Below the pieces are notes generated by a model. The model searched no databases. It was not told the origin of the DNA and saw nothing but the letters and a program-made list of their open reading frames with translations. Below are positions 21,398 through 32,141 of a stretch of DNA of 64,000 bases, piece after piece. The first letter of the stretch is position 1, and every line of letters starts with the position of its first letter. The position numbers and the translations under genes were made by a program. The stretch is from Channallabes apus. Taxonomy: Eukaryota > Chordata > Actinopteri > Siluriformes > Clariidae. The DNA lies in assembly GCA_030522415.1 (NCBI GenBank), contig CM060127.1, positions 4,989,707-5,053,706 of the forward strand, read 5' to 3'.

Positions 21398-22041
21398 CCC
21401 TTTGATCTGCTGGGTACGGCGGGGCGTCGAGTGCTGATCAGTGTGTGTAAAGTATGCTACTTCTGTATTTCTCTACCCATCCCGAGGCATCGGGAGATTT
21501 TGCCAGCTTCAGTAGACAAAGGCAGACCCTGCGAGGTTCCTGAGGCATCCAGAGAAGGACCAGCTCCAACTGGATTCAGCTTTATGATGGTTGGAGCTAC
21601 ACATGCTGCTCCTGTGCTTCCAGTGATCCAGACCTCATCTGCCCTCTACACCTACTGACTCGTCCCTATGCTGAACTGGTCTTCATGACAATTTAAATAA
21701 TTTCTGTCATATTGAATTTTCACCTGCACAACACACAAGATGTTATATCATTTCTATCTGTTATCGCCCAAATGAGGATGGGTTCCCTGTTGAGTCTGGT
21801 TCCTCTCAAGGTTTCTTCCTAATGCCATCTCAGGGAGTTTTTCCTTGCCACCGTCGCCGTCACCCTTGGCTTGCTCATCAGAGAAATTTCATTCATTCGT
21901 CTCATTATTATCTGCACATTTTTCTCACACATCCACACTTCCAATTATTTTCTTTTCTATAATTATTATTATTATTTGTTTTTATTTATTTATTTTCTAT
22001 TATAATTGTATTTATTTATTTATTACTTTATATAATTATTC

Positions 22042-22074
<33 letters not shown>

Positions 22075-22235
22075 ATTTTTTTTTTTTTTTTTGTTAAATT
22101 TCTTTAATTTTTGTGAAGCTGCTTTGAGACAATGACCATTGTTAAAAGCGCTATATAAATAAAATTGAATTGAATTGAATACTTTACACTGATCAGCAAT
22201 CGACGCCCCGCCATACCCAGCAGATCAAAGGGGCA
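21398..22235. repeat. Inverted repeats around a Rex1 tail
   Basis: 21398-21452 (CCTTTGATCTGCTGGGTACG...) is mirrored at 22183-22235, with the Rex1 tail exactly between. It forms an inner palindrome within inverted repeat 2. Confidence 0.75.
21453..22182 (+). mobile_element. Rex1/Babar-type LINE 3' tail, copy 2
   Basis: The plus strand carries TCTGGTTCCTCTCAAGGTTT, CAGGGAGTTTTTCCTTGCC and the end GCGCTATATAAATAAAATTG with (AATTG)n. It has an internal TA tract (22041-22070) and no coding sequence. Very similar to 31709-33618. Confidence 0.8.
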
Positions 22236-23082
22236 CACTCATAAACTCTCCATGTGCACACACATAAACTCTCCGTACACACACACACACACGATTTATA
22301 GATAAAATGCAGACATAAACACGCCACCCCCCAGGAAAACAACAAACACAAATATATAGACTAAAGTACTCGCTTTTCTCCATTTATTTATTTTTTTACA
22401 CTTTTATCAATCTCCGAAACATCGGCGCCTTCCTGCATTAAGTGTGTCCATGCTATCTTAAATATAGTTATACCGTAGCCTGACATGTAGTTCTTCAAAA
22501 CTAAACCAAAACCCGGAGTGGATCCATACCGGAGTGATAACAAAACGCTTAGAGTGGAGAGAGGAACGTGCATTCGCTCCACTTCAGGCTTTGATCACAT
22601 CCTCCTCAGCAGGCTGAATACACTGTCTTTCCTTAATTTAACACCCATGTAAGCCTATATATACACAGCATTAAAATTATGAAAAGTGAATTTTAAACAT
22701 TAAGGACAGGCGGAACAATGTGATTGACGGAAATCCGTCGATGACTCGCTACAATTAACGGAAATCCGTCGTAACGACGGAGAACTTTAATCCCTGTCAC
22801 TGTCTCAGAACAGACTGACTCCTGAAGCAGAAAAAAATGCAGGAAATTATGTTTTCTAACATGCGTTAGATAGTTTTTTTTTTTTATCACTCTATACACA
22901 ATACTTTGCTATTTTTATAGATGTTGAGCATCGTGAGCAAGCCCGAGATCATATTAACGTTAATTATCACCAGCCGGCATGAATAGGCCGGCTCACGAGT
23001 AACGTGAGTTGGACGCACACCAATCGATTCGACTATGGTTAATCGCTCACTCCGTAGGCTCCCTGAATAGGCGGGAAAGGGA
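22236..23082. other. No recognisable gene
   Basis: Holds CA-rich stretches and two copies of GGAAATCCGTCG (22728, 22762) near 22700-22800. The ORFs here have no recognisable domain. Confidence 0.5.
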
Positions 23083-23480
23083 TGGAGCCGCGCATTTGCG
23101 CCGGCTGGAAAAAAAAACTAAACAGATCTAACAGATGAGGACTCAGATTAATGTGCAAAAAATATATAATAAAACTATATAAGTCTACATAGCCTTTATA
23201 AGACTCTACCTTAAGCGCACTTAAAACATTTTATTTAGTTTTAAAATAAAACAATTTTAAAACATCATCACTCGGGATTCGAACCGGCACTTTGTAGATC
23301 TCTGGTCGTGCGTTCTAACCGCTACACCAAGCGGCCACTTAGAAACAATGCACCCCAGAGACGTTAATAAGCCACTCGACTTCTTTGAAAGCAAGTGTAC
23401 TTCTTTGATAAGTGACGAAGTAAGCCTGTTATAATAATAACTTGGTGTTATTTGATCTTATTGGTTTAGAAATTTATATT
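23083..23480. repeat. Right arm of inverted repeat 2
   Basis: Reverse complement of 17795-18190. It includes the mirrored tRNA-like sequence. Confidence 0.85.
23265..23340 (-). pseudogene. tRNA-like sequence in inverted repeat 2, right
   Basis: The minus strand reads GTGGCCGCTTGGTGTAGCGG and GGTTCGAATCCC. Partner of 17938-18010; the same doubts apply. Confidence 0.5.
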
Positions 23481-23843
23481 TAAATAAAACCCTACACACT
23501 TCTTTTCTAATTACACGTGATAAAATCTAAAGGCTCACTGTGTTAATATTTATTGTGCTTAAATTTGATCTTAATAAGATTTGATTTAATTTGAATTCTA
23601 CATTTGTACTGTAATTATAGTACTGTGATTATGAATTCGGTCAACTACAGTGTTTCACTTGATGTTATCGGCTACTACGTGTATTATTTAATGGGACGCG
23701 TCTCATTAATGAGGCAGAGAATGAACTAAGGCATGAGGCGTCAGTCTGTAGTTATATAGCGCCACTCAGTGGTAAAAGCCAGCAAATGCACAGCAAATGC
23801 ACATGCCGTAATGCGGCGGCGACGTTAAATACGACGCTCCGAT

Positions 23844-25130
23844 TTTGTAACCACTGTACTTTCGCCTCTAACCACAGCAACTGTTTTCCAGGTCTTTTGA
23901 TGGTCCAACTTTGTGATCACCGCATCACCTGACCTCAGCGATGGTAAAGATCTAGCTCCGTTGTGATGATTAAAGAAGAAAGCTTGCTTTTGCTTTTACA
24001 TGGAATCTTTTCTCCTCACATCTTCAAGATTTGGCCACTGAGGTGGAAGATTTGTCTCAAGCAATGAAAGTGTTGTTTTAGTCTTTCTGCCCCTAAGGAG
24101 TTCAGCCGGGCTTACACACGTTGTGATGCAAGGTGTGGCCCTGTAACTCATCAGAGCCAGAAGAGGATCTTTCTGTTGCAAAATTTTCTTCACAATCTGC
24201 ACCCCTCCATTTCCTTGAGCGTGGTGTGGACTGGATGTGATGTGCAAAAAGTCATATTCCTTTGCGAATTCCTGGAACTCAGCACGAACTGATGACCATT
24301 GTCCGAAACTATTTCATCAGGGTAGCCAAACCTGGCAAATAGTGCCTTCAGCTTTAACACTATTTCTGAGGTAGTGGTTGCTGGCATGTGAAGGATCTCA
24401 AGAAATCTTGAGAAATAGTCTGACACAACAAGGTAAGTGTGCTTTTTATACTCACACAAGTCAATAGCTAGCCTTTTCCAAGGTCTGGAAGAGGCGTCGA
24501 GATGAGAGGGACCTTTTGCTGTGTCTGTTTCATCTCAAGGCATATTCGACAGGACTGAACCTTTTGTTTTATTTCTGATGAGATGCCTGGCCACCACACT
24601 GATATTCTGGGGGAAAAAATGCAACACAACACAGAATCACAGAAATGACAAAATGTAAATTTTTCCCTAAATTTTGTCAGACCTTGAAGGTCCATCGTGT
24701 ATCCTGTTTAGAATATCTGCTCTCAAGACATATGGAATTAACATTCGGCTTCCTCTTGTCAGTATTCCATTGTGCTCAGACAGCTCATTCTTGAAATGGA
24801 AACTTTGTGGAACTTTGTCTATATATTTTGGCCATCCTGACCTGATATACTTCAGTACAATTTGCAGGTTATGGTCAGCCTTTGTAGCAGCCCTAATGGC
24901 TTCAAGTTTTGGTGGGCTTGCAGGCATGCATTCAGCAACAACAGCAGTGTTGCTGAATGCATGCCAGCACGTCGGTGTGTGTGTTGAGATCATTTTCCTG
25001 GTATGCTAGTGGGCTTCGGGATAGTGTATCAGCCACCACCAAAGTGTTTCCTGGAGAATATTCTGCTGTCAGTTTGAATCTCATAAGCCTCATCGGTAGT
25101 CTCTGACATCTCAACGGAACACTGTCCAAG
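23844..25130 (-). pseudogene. Gypsy element A: pol 3' part (RNase H end to integrase), broken
   Basis: The minus strand reads, in order: the RNase H end (VVADTLSRSPL at about 25030), the integrase zinc region with WWPGISSEIKQKVQSCRIC (about 24590-24530), the core with YLVVSDYFSRF (about 24430) and IVSDNGHQF (about 24290), then SSPHHAQGNGGVQIV (about 24210), where the third catalytic residue, normally Glu after NG, is Gly. The pieces lie in shifted frames and stops are present. It is truncated at 25130 against Gypsy B. Its gag start probably survives at 30505-30708. An integrase inserts cDNA copies into the genome; this one cannot. Confidence 0.85.
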
Positions 25131-25603
25131 TCCTGCTTTTATTTATCCTACTCTAAAGATAGAGGGGAGACTGCCTCTTGCCTCGAGCCAGTTTGGGGAT
25201 TATTCTGCCCCATATCAGAACAGGCTCACTAACATAACTAATTATAGTTCAATCCAGCAGTTTCCCTCATCCTATAATGTCAGACGGTTGGGTGGTTTAA
25301 TTATTCTTGCTGGATAACGTCTGACCAGTGTTTGTGTAATGTCACGCTTGCCATGCTTTGTCTGACACTCTTCTGATACGTCACTGTTAACATTAGGGCT
25401 GCACGATATTAGGAAAATATGCGATATGCGATATTGTTGTTGAATACTGCGATAACGATATTTCTTGCGATATAACATTTCCCTAGAGAAATGCATTTTT
25501 TATAATTATTATTCCCTATTTTTTTTTATATGTAATGATCATACTAAAATAAACAGGTAATAGATATTCGTCTGATGTAATTAAATCTAATTCAGGCTAA
25601 AAA

Positions 25604-25987
25604 TGTCATGCACACTCAATCTGCGCCCGGCACTAGGACCTGGAAGTAAGGCGGGTGCCAAACCAGGAAGTATAAAAGAGGTAAACAAACGATGGCTTAC
25701 CGCTCAGTCATTGAGTTCGGCCCATGTCGGTTCCGGTTGTCGTTTCAGCAAACCGTGAGTACTCACCATTTGGGTTATCTGCTTGATGCTATTGTGTGTG
25801 TATTTATAGGACGCAGGTTAAATTTGTGTTTTTCCCTTGCTCCCCTTTCGCGAGAGTCCTTAGATTAATGTCGCGTGGTTATCCTGCCTACTCGCTTCTC
25901 ATCCGCGTTTGGGTTTACCATCCACGCAACATTGGGCTAACCGCTAAAGCTAGTCTCCTGGTCCCCGAGGTTAGTTCACTCTTGACA
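25604..25987 (+). mobile_element. Solo LTR, 384 bp, with AAAAA duplication
   Basis: TGTCATGCACACTCAATC to CTCTTGACA, with AAAAA on both sides. Same length and family as 10560-10943. The upstream ETS-like site is altered here (CCTGGAAGT); AGGAAGTATAAAAGAGG is retained as a TATA-like core. Confidence 0.8.
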
Positions 25988-26278
25988 AAAAAGAAACTAT
26001 ACGTCAAGGAAGTTGCAAATATTTAGACTTCAAAACACTATGAATGACTTAAAACCCTCAGTAGATATTCTGACTTCTGGTTTTCTGTTACTATAGACCT
26101 GCCAACACAATATGAATTACTGTCAAACATGACTTTTTATTTACATGCAACCATACACTCATCAATAGTGTCTTAAAAAAAGAGCATCTTTTAAACGAAA
26201 TATTCTCTTTGGCATGCCTGTTTTTTTAAAAATAAAAATAAATATTATTAAACAAAAATTTAATTAAAAAATACTATT

Positions 26279-26280
26279 TG

Positions 26281-26322
<42 letters not shown>

Positions 26323-26645
26323 GCTCCGCGACCAGCAGTAGGACCCGGAAGTAATGCGGGCGCGAACCAGGAAGTATAAGAGGAGTAAACAAACCGCATA
26401 GAGCTTATTCACTGAGTTCGCGCATGTCGGTTCAGATTGTTTACTTTCTGATTCGAATGTGTGTTTATAGGAGGCGGGTTAAATTTGTGTTTTTCCCTTG
26501 CTCCCCTTCTGTGAGCGTCCTTAGACTAATTCACGTGGTTATCCTGCCTACTCGCTTGCTTCCGCGTTTGGGTTTACCGTCCACGCTACAAAGGGCTAAC
26601 GGCTAATCGCTAAGTCTTCTGATCATCCCGGGTTAGTTCGCGACA
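26279..26645 (+). mobile_element. Solo LTR, same family, with CA expansion
   Basis: It starts TGTCACACAC: the CA dinucleotides near the LTR start have expanded into a (CA)n run (26283-26320). The body keeps CCCGGAAGT, AGGAAGTATAAGAGGAG and TTAAATTTGTGTTTTTCCC; the end is CGCGACA. No clean 5-bp duplication is seen. Confidence 0.7.
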
Positions 26646-26850
26646 GAATTAAGTATAAAGATATAAATAATATATATATAGATATAAGCGGGTATAAACA
26701 TAGTAAGGGCCCATCTGATTGGTCAAATTTGGACACACAAATGCTTGGCACATATATTATTTATCGCAACTCTTTGCGATATGGTTATCGCGCATGACAT
26801 TATCGCGATAACAATATTTTTTCGATATATCGTGCAGCCCTAGTTAACAT

Positions 26851-27808
26851 CTTGTTCCTTTGTTGGTGGTGCAGAAGATGTAGCATCTACAGAGGTCTGC
26901 ACAGAAACAGACACATTCTCGTTATCAGGTAATTCTGTTGGATGAGTTTCAGGTGTTTGTTTTGGAATGGACAAAAGTTGATCAGCATGACGCCTCCACT
27001 CCTCAGAAGTACCTACATCCACTGTATAAGATACTGGACCACTTTGAGCCATCACCACTCCTGATGTCCATCTCCTTCTCCCCCTTTAATCACGAGCCAG
27101 CACAGCATCACCTACTCCAAACTGTCTTGGCTTCAAACGACCAGCTCGGCGGAGAACCTGAGAGGCCTGGGAGAGTTGCACGGCAGCTGTCACACTGGGT
27201 TTTAAGGCACCAAGACGTGTGCGCAACTGCCGTCCCAAAAACAACAAAGAAGGAGACTCTTTTGTCGTTGGATGTGGTGTGTTGCGGTATGTCACCAAGA
27301 ATGTTTCCAGCCTTTTTTGAAGTGTAGAAGAGCCCTTAGAAGCCTTCAGTGCTTGTTTTAGTGACTGAACAAACCTCTCAGCCTGCCCGTTCGTTGCTGG
27401 ATGATATGGAGCGGAACGAATATGTTTCACATGGTTGACCTTCAGGAAATTTGCAAATTCCTGAGAGACAAATTGTGGTCCATTGTCACTCACGAGGACT
27501 TCGGGCAGTCCATAATGACTGAAAAGGTTCCTCAAAACTTCAATCATTTTTTCTGCTGTCGTTGATGGCATTAATTGCACCTCAGGCCACTTTGAATGGA
27601 CATCAACCACGACTAGGCACATGTGACCCTCACATGGCCCAGCAAAATCTACATGTATGCGCTCCCATGGTTTGCTTGGCCACTCCCATGGATGGAGGGG
27701 TGCTTGGGATGGCATTTTCTGTATTTGTTGACATGACTGGCACATTTTCACTTGTAGTTCAATGTCAGCATCAAGACCTGGCCACCACACATAACTACGA
27801 GCGAGCAA
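26851..27808 (-). pseudogene. Gypsy B integrase
   Basis: The minus strand encodes the end of the zinc region (WWPGLDADIELQVKMCQSCQ at 27790-27730), the core with HVDFAGPCEGHMCLVVVD (Asp), LVSDNGPQF (Asp) and NGQAERFVQSL (Glu, about 27390), then a C-terminal region (RAGRLKPRQFGVGDAVLARD). All three catalytic residues are present. A frameshift at about 27800 separates it from the preceding domain, and stops lie between 27086 and 27058 before the C-terminal tail, which continues at 25384-25272. Confidence 0.88.
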
Positions 27809-28337
27809 TGGCTTTCATTCGAACAATTCCTGGGTGGCCAGTGTGCAGTTCCTCCAGCACTCTTTTCCGTAGCTTGTGGGGAACAACAACTCTCATACCT
27901 CTCATTAAGCACCCATGTTGGACAGACAGTTCATTGCGCTTTGTGATGAAAGGTGAGATATTATTATCAGTCAGGCTGATAGCTTGAGTTCCTTTCAGAA
28001 CCATTTCGACAACTGTAGCCAGAATAGAGTCACTCATAGTTTCTCGTCCAATATCAGTGGCACTGACAGGAAACTTCCCCACTTGTCCAAGGTAGAACAA
28101 CTCTACCGCATCCATTTTCTCTCGATGTTCCACTTGCAATGGCAGACCAGAAAGACCATTAGCATTTGCGTGATGTTCAACTCTTTTGTACTCAATGGTG
28201 TAATTGTGCGCAGACAAGAGTAATGCCCACCTTTGCATACGTGCCGCCGCCATAGATGGAATTCCATTTTGTGGTCCAACGATCGACGTAAGCGGGTGGT
28301 GATCTGTGAAGAGCATGAATTTCCGTCCATAGAGATA
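27795..28337 (-). pseudogene. Gypsy B RNase H end and integrase N-terminus
   Basis: LFTDHHPLTSI is the conserved RNase H/connection motif and WALLLSAHNYTIEYK follows. HTGHPGIVRMKAIARS is the His pair of the integrase zinc region. An in-frame TAG at 28338 sits where the family has Gln, separating this from the RT frame; a 1-bp shift ends it at 27795. Confidence 0.85.
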
Positions 28338-29741
28338 CTAATGGAATTTCTTGACTCCGAACACAACTGCCAGAGCCTCACACTCAATCTGCGCATAATT
28401 CTGTTCTGCCTTGCTAAGTGTGCGCGATGCAAAAGGCTTTTCTTCGCCACTGGGTAACATGTGTGAAATGACGGCACCAATGCCATAAGATGATGCGTCC
28501 CACGCAAGCCGAATTGGGTTCTTTGGGTCGTAGTGTGTCAAGACGTTTTGCGATACTAGTTGTTCCTTTGCCTTTTTGAATGCAGCATTGCACTCTGTAG
28601 ACCACTGCCAGCGCTTCCCTTTGCACAGCAGAGCATTCAAAGGATTTGCTATAGTCGCCAAATTAGGTATAAATCTCCCATAATTGTTTAACAGGCCAAG
28701 GAATGATCTCAGCTGTGTGATGTTAGATGGGGTTGGAGCATTAACAATTGCACTTACTTTCTCAGGCGACTTGTGCAAACGTTCAGCATCAATTATATGA
28801 CCCAAATATTCCAGTGAGTCCTTGAAGAAGTCACATTTCCTTCTTTCAACATGCAAGCCGAACTCCTCCAGGTGTCCAAGGACTGTATCCAGTATCCCTA
28901 TTTCCAAGTGTTCAGATTCAGTCCGCCCAGTAACAAGAATATCATCCAGATAGCAATGGACACTAGGAAGACCTAGTAATACTTGGTCCATAGCTCTCTG
29001 GAATATAGCTGGGGCGGAGGCTATCCCAAATGGAAGACGAGTATACTGGAATAGTCCTTTCTGTGTGGAAATTGTGAGGAACTTTGTGGACTCCTCCTCA
29101 ACCCTCTTTTGGAGGTAAGCATGGGACAAGTCCAGTTTACTGAAACATTGTCCTCCCATTAACGAAGCAAAAAGGTCCTCAATACACGGTAACGGATAGT
29201 GTTCAGTGTGAAGGACGGGGTTTATTGTAACCTTAAAGTCCCCACAGATGCGCACCGCACCATTTTTCTTAACCACAGGGACTATTGGGGTAGCCCATTT
29301 GCTGTACTGCACCGGTGTCAACACTCCCAATTCAGTGAGACGGTTCAGCTCCGCATCAACTTTTGAACGTAGATCATATGGGACTACTCTGGGCTGACAA
29401 AACTTGGGTTTGTGTTCAGGTTTCAGCATTATTTTAGCTTTCATATTTTTCATTTCCCCTAATGTTTTAGAGAAAACAGCTGTATGTTTTTGCAGAACAG
29501 CTTCTAGTGTCTTCAGTTTGACTGTTTTTATTTCTTTCCAGTTGAGTTTAATGTGACGCAACCATTCCCTGCCATAGAGTGGTGGATAATCCCCCTGCAC
29601 GACATACAATGGAAGAACAGCCACCTGTTTACCCATTTTTACATGAACATCAATTACACCTTCAGGGCGTAATGCTTGTCCTGTATATGTTCGAAGAACA
29701 ACGTCAGTTGAGCATAAGGGCAGATGTTTCAGTATTCTATC
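28338..29741 (-). pseudogene. Gypsy B reverse transcriptase and RNase H
   Basis: The minus frame contains YDLRSKVDAELNRLTELGVL, VPVVKKNGAVRICGDFKVTI, LPFGIASAPAIFQRAMD, the YLDD active site (HCYLDDILVTGRTE at about 28960-28920), and the RNase H start AWDASSYGIGAVISH. RT copies the element RNA into DNA. The 432-codon frame is open and looks young, but it is bounded by stops at 28338 and 29742. Confidence 0.92.
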
Positions 29742-30228
29742 CTAAGTCTCTGTTGAAATCAAAGAGACTGCTGCGCCTGTGTCCAGCTCCATTTCAAGTG
29801 GCAGTCTTTCAACTTCTGCTTTCACCATGATACTGGACTTTTCTCCTGGCTGTGACAGTTTATACAGAGCTAAATCAGAGTCAGTTTCATCACCACTGGA
29901 TACTGCAGCAGCATCAAGGTGGTGTACACTTCCTTTTTTAATACAGCCTCTCTGCTTAGTTTCTTTTTTTGGCCGTGCAGCTTTTGCTCTGTTTCCCCTC
30001 TGTGTTTTTCTATCATTAGTACTCTTCCTGCAACGCGATATGGCCTTTTTTTCCACATTTCAAACTGTAGCGTGTCTGTGATCTGCCTGAAACTCTTTTC
30101 TCTCGGCTTGTCCGGCGCTATCAGACTTCGGAGCAACCCATATGTTTTCCCTCTGCAAAGTGCTCAAATCGTTCAATATAGGTGGTCCATGGTTCAACGC
30201 TTTCATCAAAAACTTCCATATGGCCTAT
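29742..30228 (-). pseudogene. Gypsy B gag end and protease
   Basis: MEVFDESVEPWTTYIERFEH (from about 30222) is the gag start of this Gypsy group. Further on, basic sequence is followed by LEMELDTGAAVSLIS (29800-29755), the aspartic protease site DTGA. The frame ends at a stop at 29742 just after the protease site. Gag is heavily shortened and shifted between 30160 and 30056. Confidence 0.8.
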
Positions 30229-30328
30229 AGTAGCAGCCTATAAATAAATAAAGTTAAGGTACACCTAACTACTCACAATTCACTGTGGTAGTTCCGTGGA
30301 AAATTTTAATCCACCTCGTCGCCAAATA

Positions 30329-30498
30329 TGTTATGTTCTCACTATCACAACATTTAAAATACACTCTATATGTATTATGATAAATAAGCACAGTGACGCG
30401 GGGATACTTCACTTGCTTTATTTTTAAGAACACAACTACTAATAATTAATAACATGGTGATACCACCTACAGGCACTTAGGGAAATGGCAATATCACA
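30329..30498 (-). mobile_element. Gypsy B 5' LTR
   Basis: On the minus strand TGTGATATTGCCATTTCCC to GTGAGAACATAACA, 170 bp, directly followed by a TGG-starting primer-binding sequence. No second LTR is in the window. Confidence 0.7.
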
Positions 30499-30504
30499 TA
30501 CATG

Positions 30505-30762
30505 ACACCCACCTTCTGCATCAAAGGCGGCCGATTTAAATATGTGTTCGGCTTCGTTACCCATGGCGTAGATTAATGAACTGACCTGGACTTCACTGTC
30601 TTCTTTATCCAGTTTGGTAGCATTCCTAAAGCTTAAAACTTAGCTTCCAGTCAGCCCACTCATTCGGATGATCAAATGAAAAACATTCCGGAGGATTGAA
30701 CTTCGCCATATTTTCCAGGCAATGCGCTCGTCAAGCACTTCTGACACCATGTAATGATTTCG
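30505..30762 (-). pseudogene. Gypsy A leader and gag start
   Basis: The minus strand has TGTAATGATTTCGAATGAAC at the edge (LTR tip), TGGTGTCAGAAGTG as a primer-binding-like site, and a gag start at 30708 (MAKFNPPECFSFDHPNEWAD). Gag continues to about 30505 with one frame break, where Gypsy B begins. It is probably the 5' end of the element whose integrase is at 23844-25130. Confidence 0.65.
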
Positions 30763-30774
30763 AATGAACAAAAC

Positions 30775-30955
30775 CACGGAAGGGCAAAACCTGTGCCAAG
30801 TTGTTGTGCGGACTGGATATTCCACTGTGGCGACCCCTTGTCGGGAGCAGCCAAAAGAACAGCAACAACAACAACAACAACAACACACACTTGTCTTAAC
30901 AGAGCTCAGGGGTCACTTTATTTACACTCGAAACGGAGCACATGTGAACAGAACA
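30775..30955 (+). mobile_element. LINE 3' end (RTE-like), copy 2
   Basis: AAAACCTGTGCCAAGTTG, GTGGCGACCCCTTGTCGGG and an (AAC)n tail at 30863-30885, then CTTAACAGAGCTCAGGGG as in copy 1 (14925). Confidence 0.6.
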
Positions 30956-31706
30956 GGTAGTCGTGTTTCTGTCTTACTAACAACACACGTTATGACGTAA
31001 TGATATTAAAGGCATACACACATTACAACCAGTAAGTATAAAATTACCCAGGAAATTTTGGTAAAATTACCTAAAATCTTACCAAAGTGTCTGTGTTATT
31101 TGTTAATCTTGGATTACATAAGAGATGAGAAGACTTTAATAATCCCAGTGGAAAGTAGAATGTTCCAGCATTATATACATATATATTATATATAGCAGTA
31201 TATAAAACTGTTCATGAATTACAACTCACAACTGTCTCGGGCCTTTTGGGCACGTGGCTGAGATGTTTTACTTGTCCAAAATTTATCAACTGGGATTTGA
31301 CAACAATTAGTTACTGTTAATTGAGCAGTTTTTTTGTGTACTTCTTTTTAAAGTAGTTTTTAAAAATCTGTCATTTTACTTTTACTTAAGTAAGTATGTT
31401 TTGAAGTATTGTACTTCGCTACATTTGAAATCATATTCGGTAATGAATAAAAAATAAATGAATGAAAATGAAAAATTATTTAAAAAATGCAACGGGGAAG
31501 ATAAAAATGCACCCCGGAAACCACTGCACTGATTGATTGATGGGCGTGGAGAACAAAGGCGCTAAATTCACAAGAACGATGGAGACGGACAAAACAGATG
31601 CCACTGATGCAGACACAGCTGAAAGTGAAATGCCATCAGATTCTTATGATCAAACCCCTTGCCACTGTAACGGCCACTGCTATGTTGTATACCACATTAT
31701 GTATGC
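30956..31706 (+). repeat. GVIN-gene upstream region, distal block
   Basis: Matches 7196-7940. Contains the ORF start MGVENKGAKFTRT at 31540 and Tol2-like subterminal motifs near 31380. A Rex1 tail cuts it at about 31707; the sequence resumes at 36296 after Rex1 and Tc1. Whether it was once part of a gene or of an older hAT is open. Confidence 0.6.
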
Positions 31707-32141
31707 ACAGAGGTTCCTGAGGCATCCAGAGAAGGACCAGCTCCAGCTGGATTCAGCTTTATGATGGTTGGAGCTACACATGCTGCTCCTGTGCTTCCAG
31801 TGATCCAGACCTCATCTGCCCTCTGCACCTACTGACTCGTCCCTATGCTGAACTGGTCTTCATGTCAATTTAAATAATTTCTGTCATATTGAATTTTCAC
31901 CTGCACAACACACAAGATGTTATATCATTTCTATCTGTTATCGCCCAAATGAGGATGGGTTCCCTGTTGAGTCTGGTTCCTCTCAAGGTTTCTTCCTAAT
32001 GCCATCTCAGGGAGTTTTTCCTTGCCACCGTCGCCGTCACCCTTGGCTTGCTCATCAGAGAAATTTCATTCATTCGTCTCATTATTATCTGCACATTTTT
32101 CTCACACATCCACACTTCCAATTATTTTCTTTTCTATAATT

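Larger units (their letters stand above)
25393..26842. mobile_element. Non-autonomous hAT with perfect 8-bp duplication
   Basis: The ends are TAGGGCTGCACGATATTAGG and, mirrored, ATATATCGTGCAGCCCTA. Flanks: GTTAACAT at 25385-25392 and 26843-26850. The subterminal sequence is full of GCGATAT and ATCGC. Most of the interior is two solo LTRs (25604-25987 and 26279-26645). It inserted into Gypsy B pol; the frame continues across the insertion once one TSD copy is removed. Confidence 0.95.
25272..30498 (-). mobile_element. Gypsy element B, 5' LTR to pol end, split by hAT
   Basis: A minus-strand Ty3/Gypsy element: 5' LTR 30498-30329 (170 bp, TGTGATATTGCC...CATAACA), a primer site starting TGGCGACGAGGTGG, a gag start at about 30222 (MEVFDESVEPWTTY), protease, reverse transcriptase, RNase H, integrase, and a pol end at 25272. 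The hAT element at 25393-26842 interrupts the last 100 residues. The 3' LTR is missing, so the element is truncated at about 25135 against Gypsy A. Confidence 0.9.
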
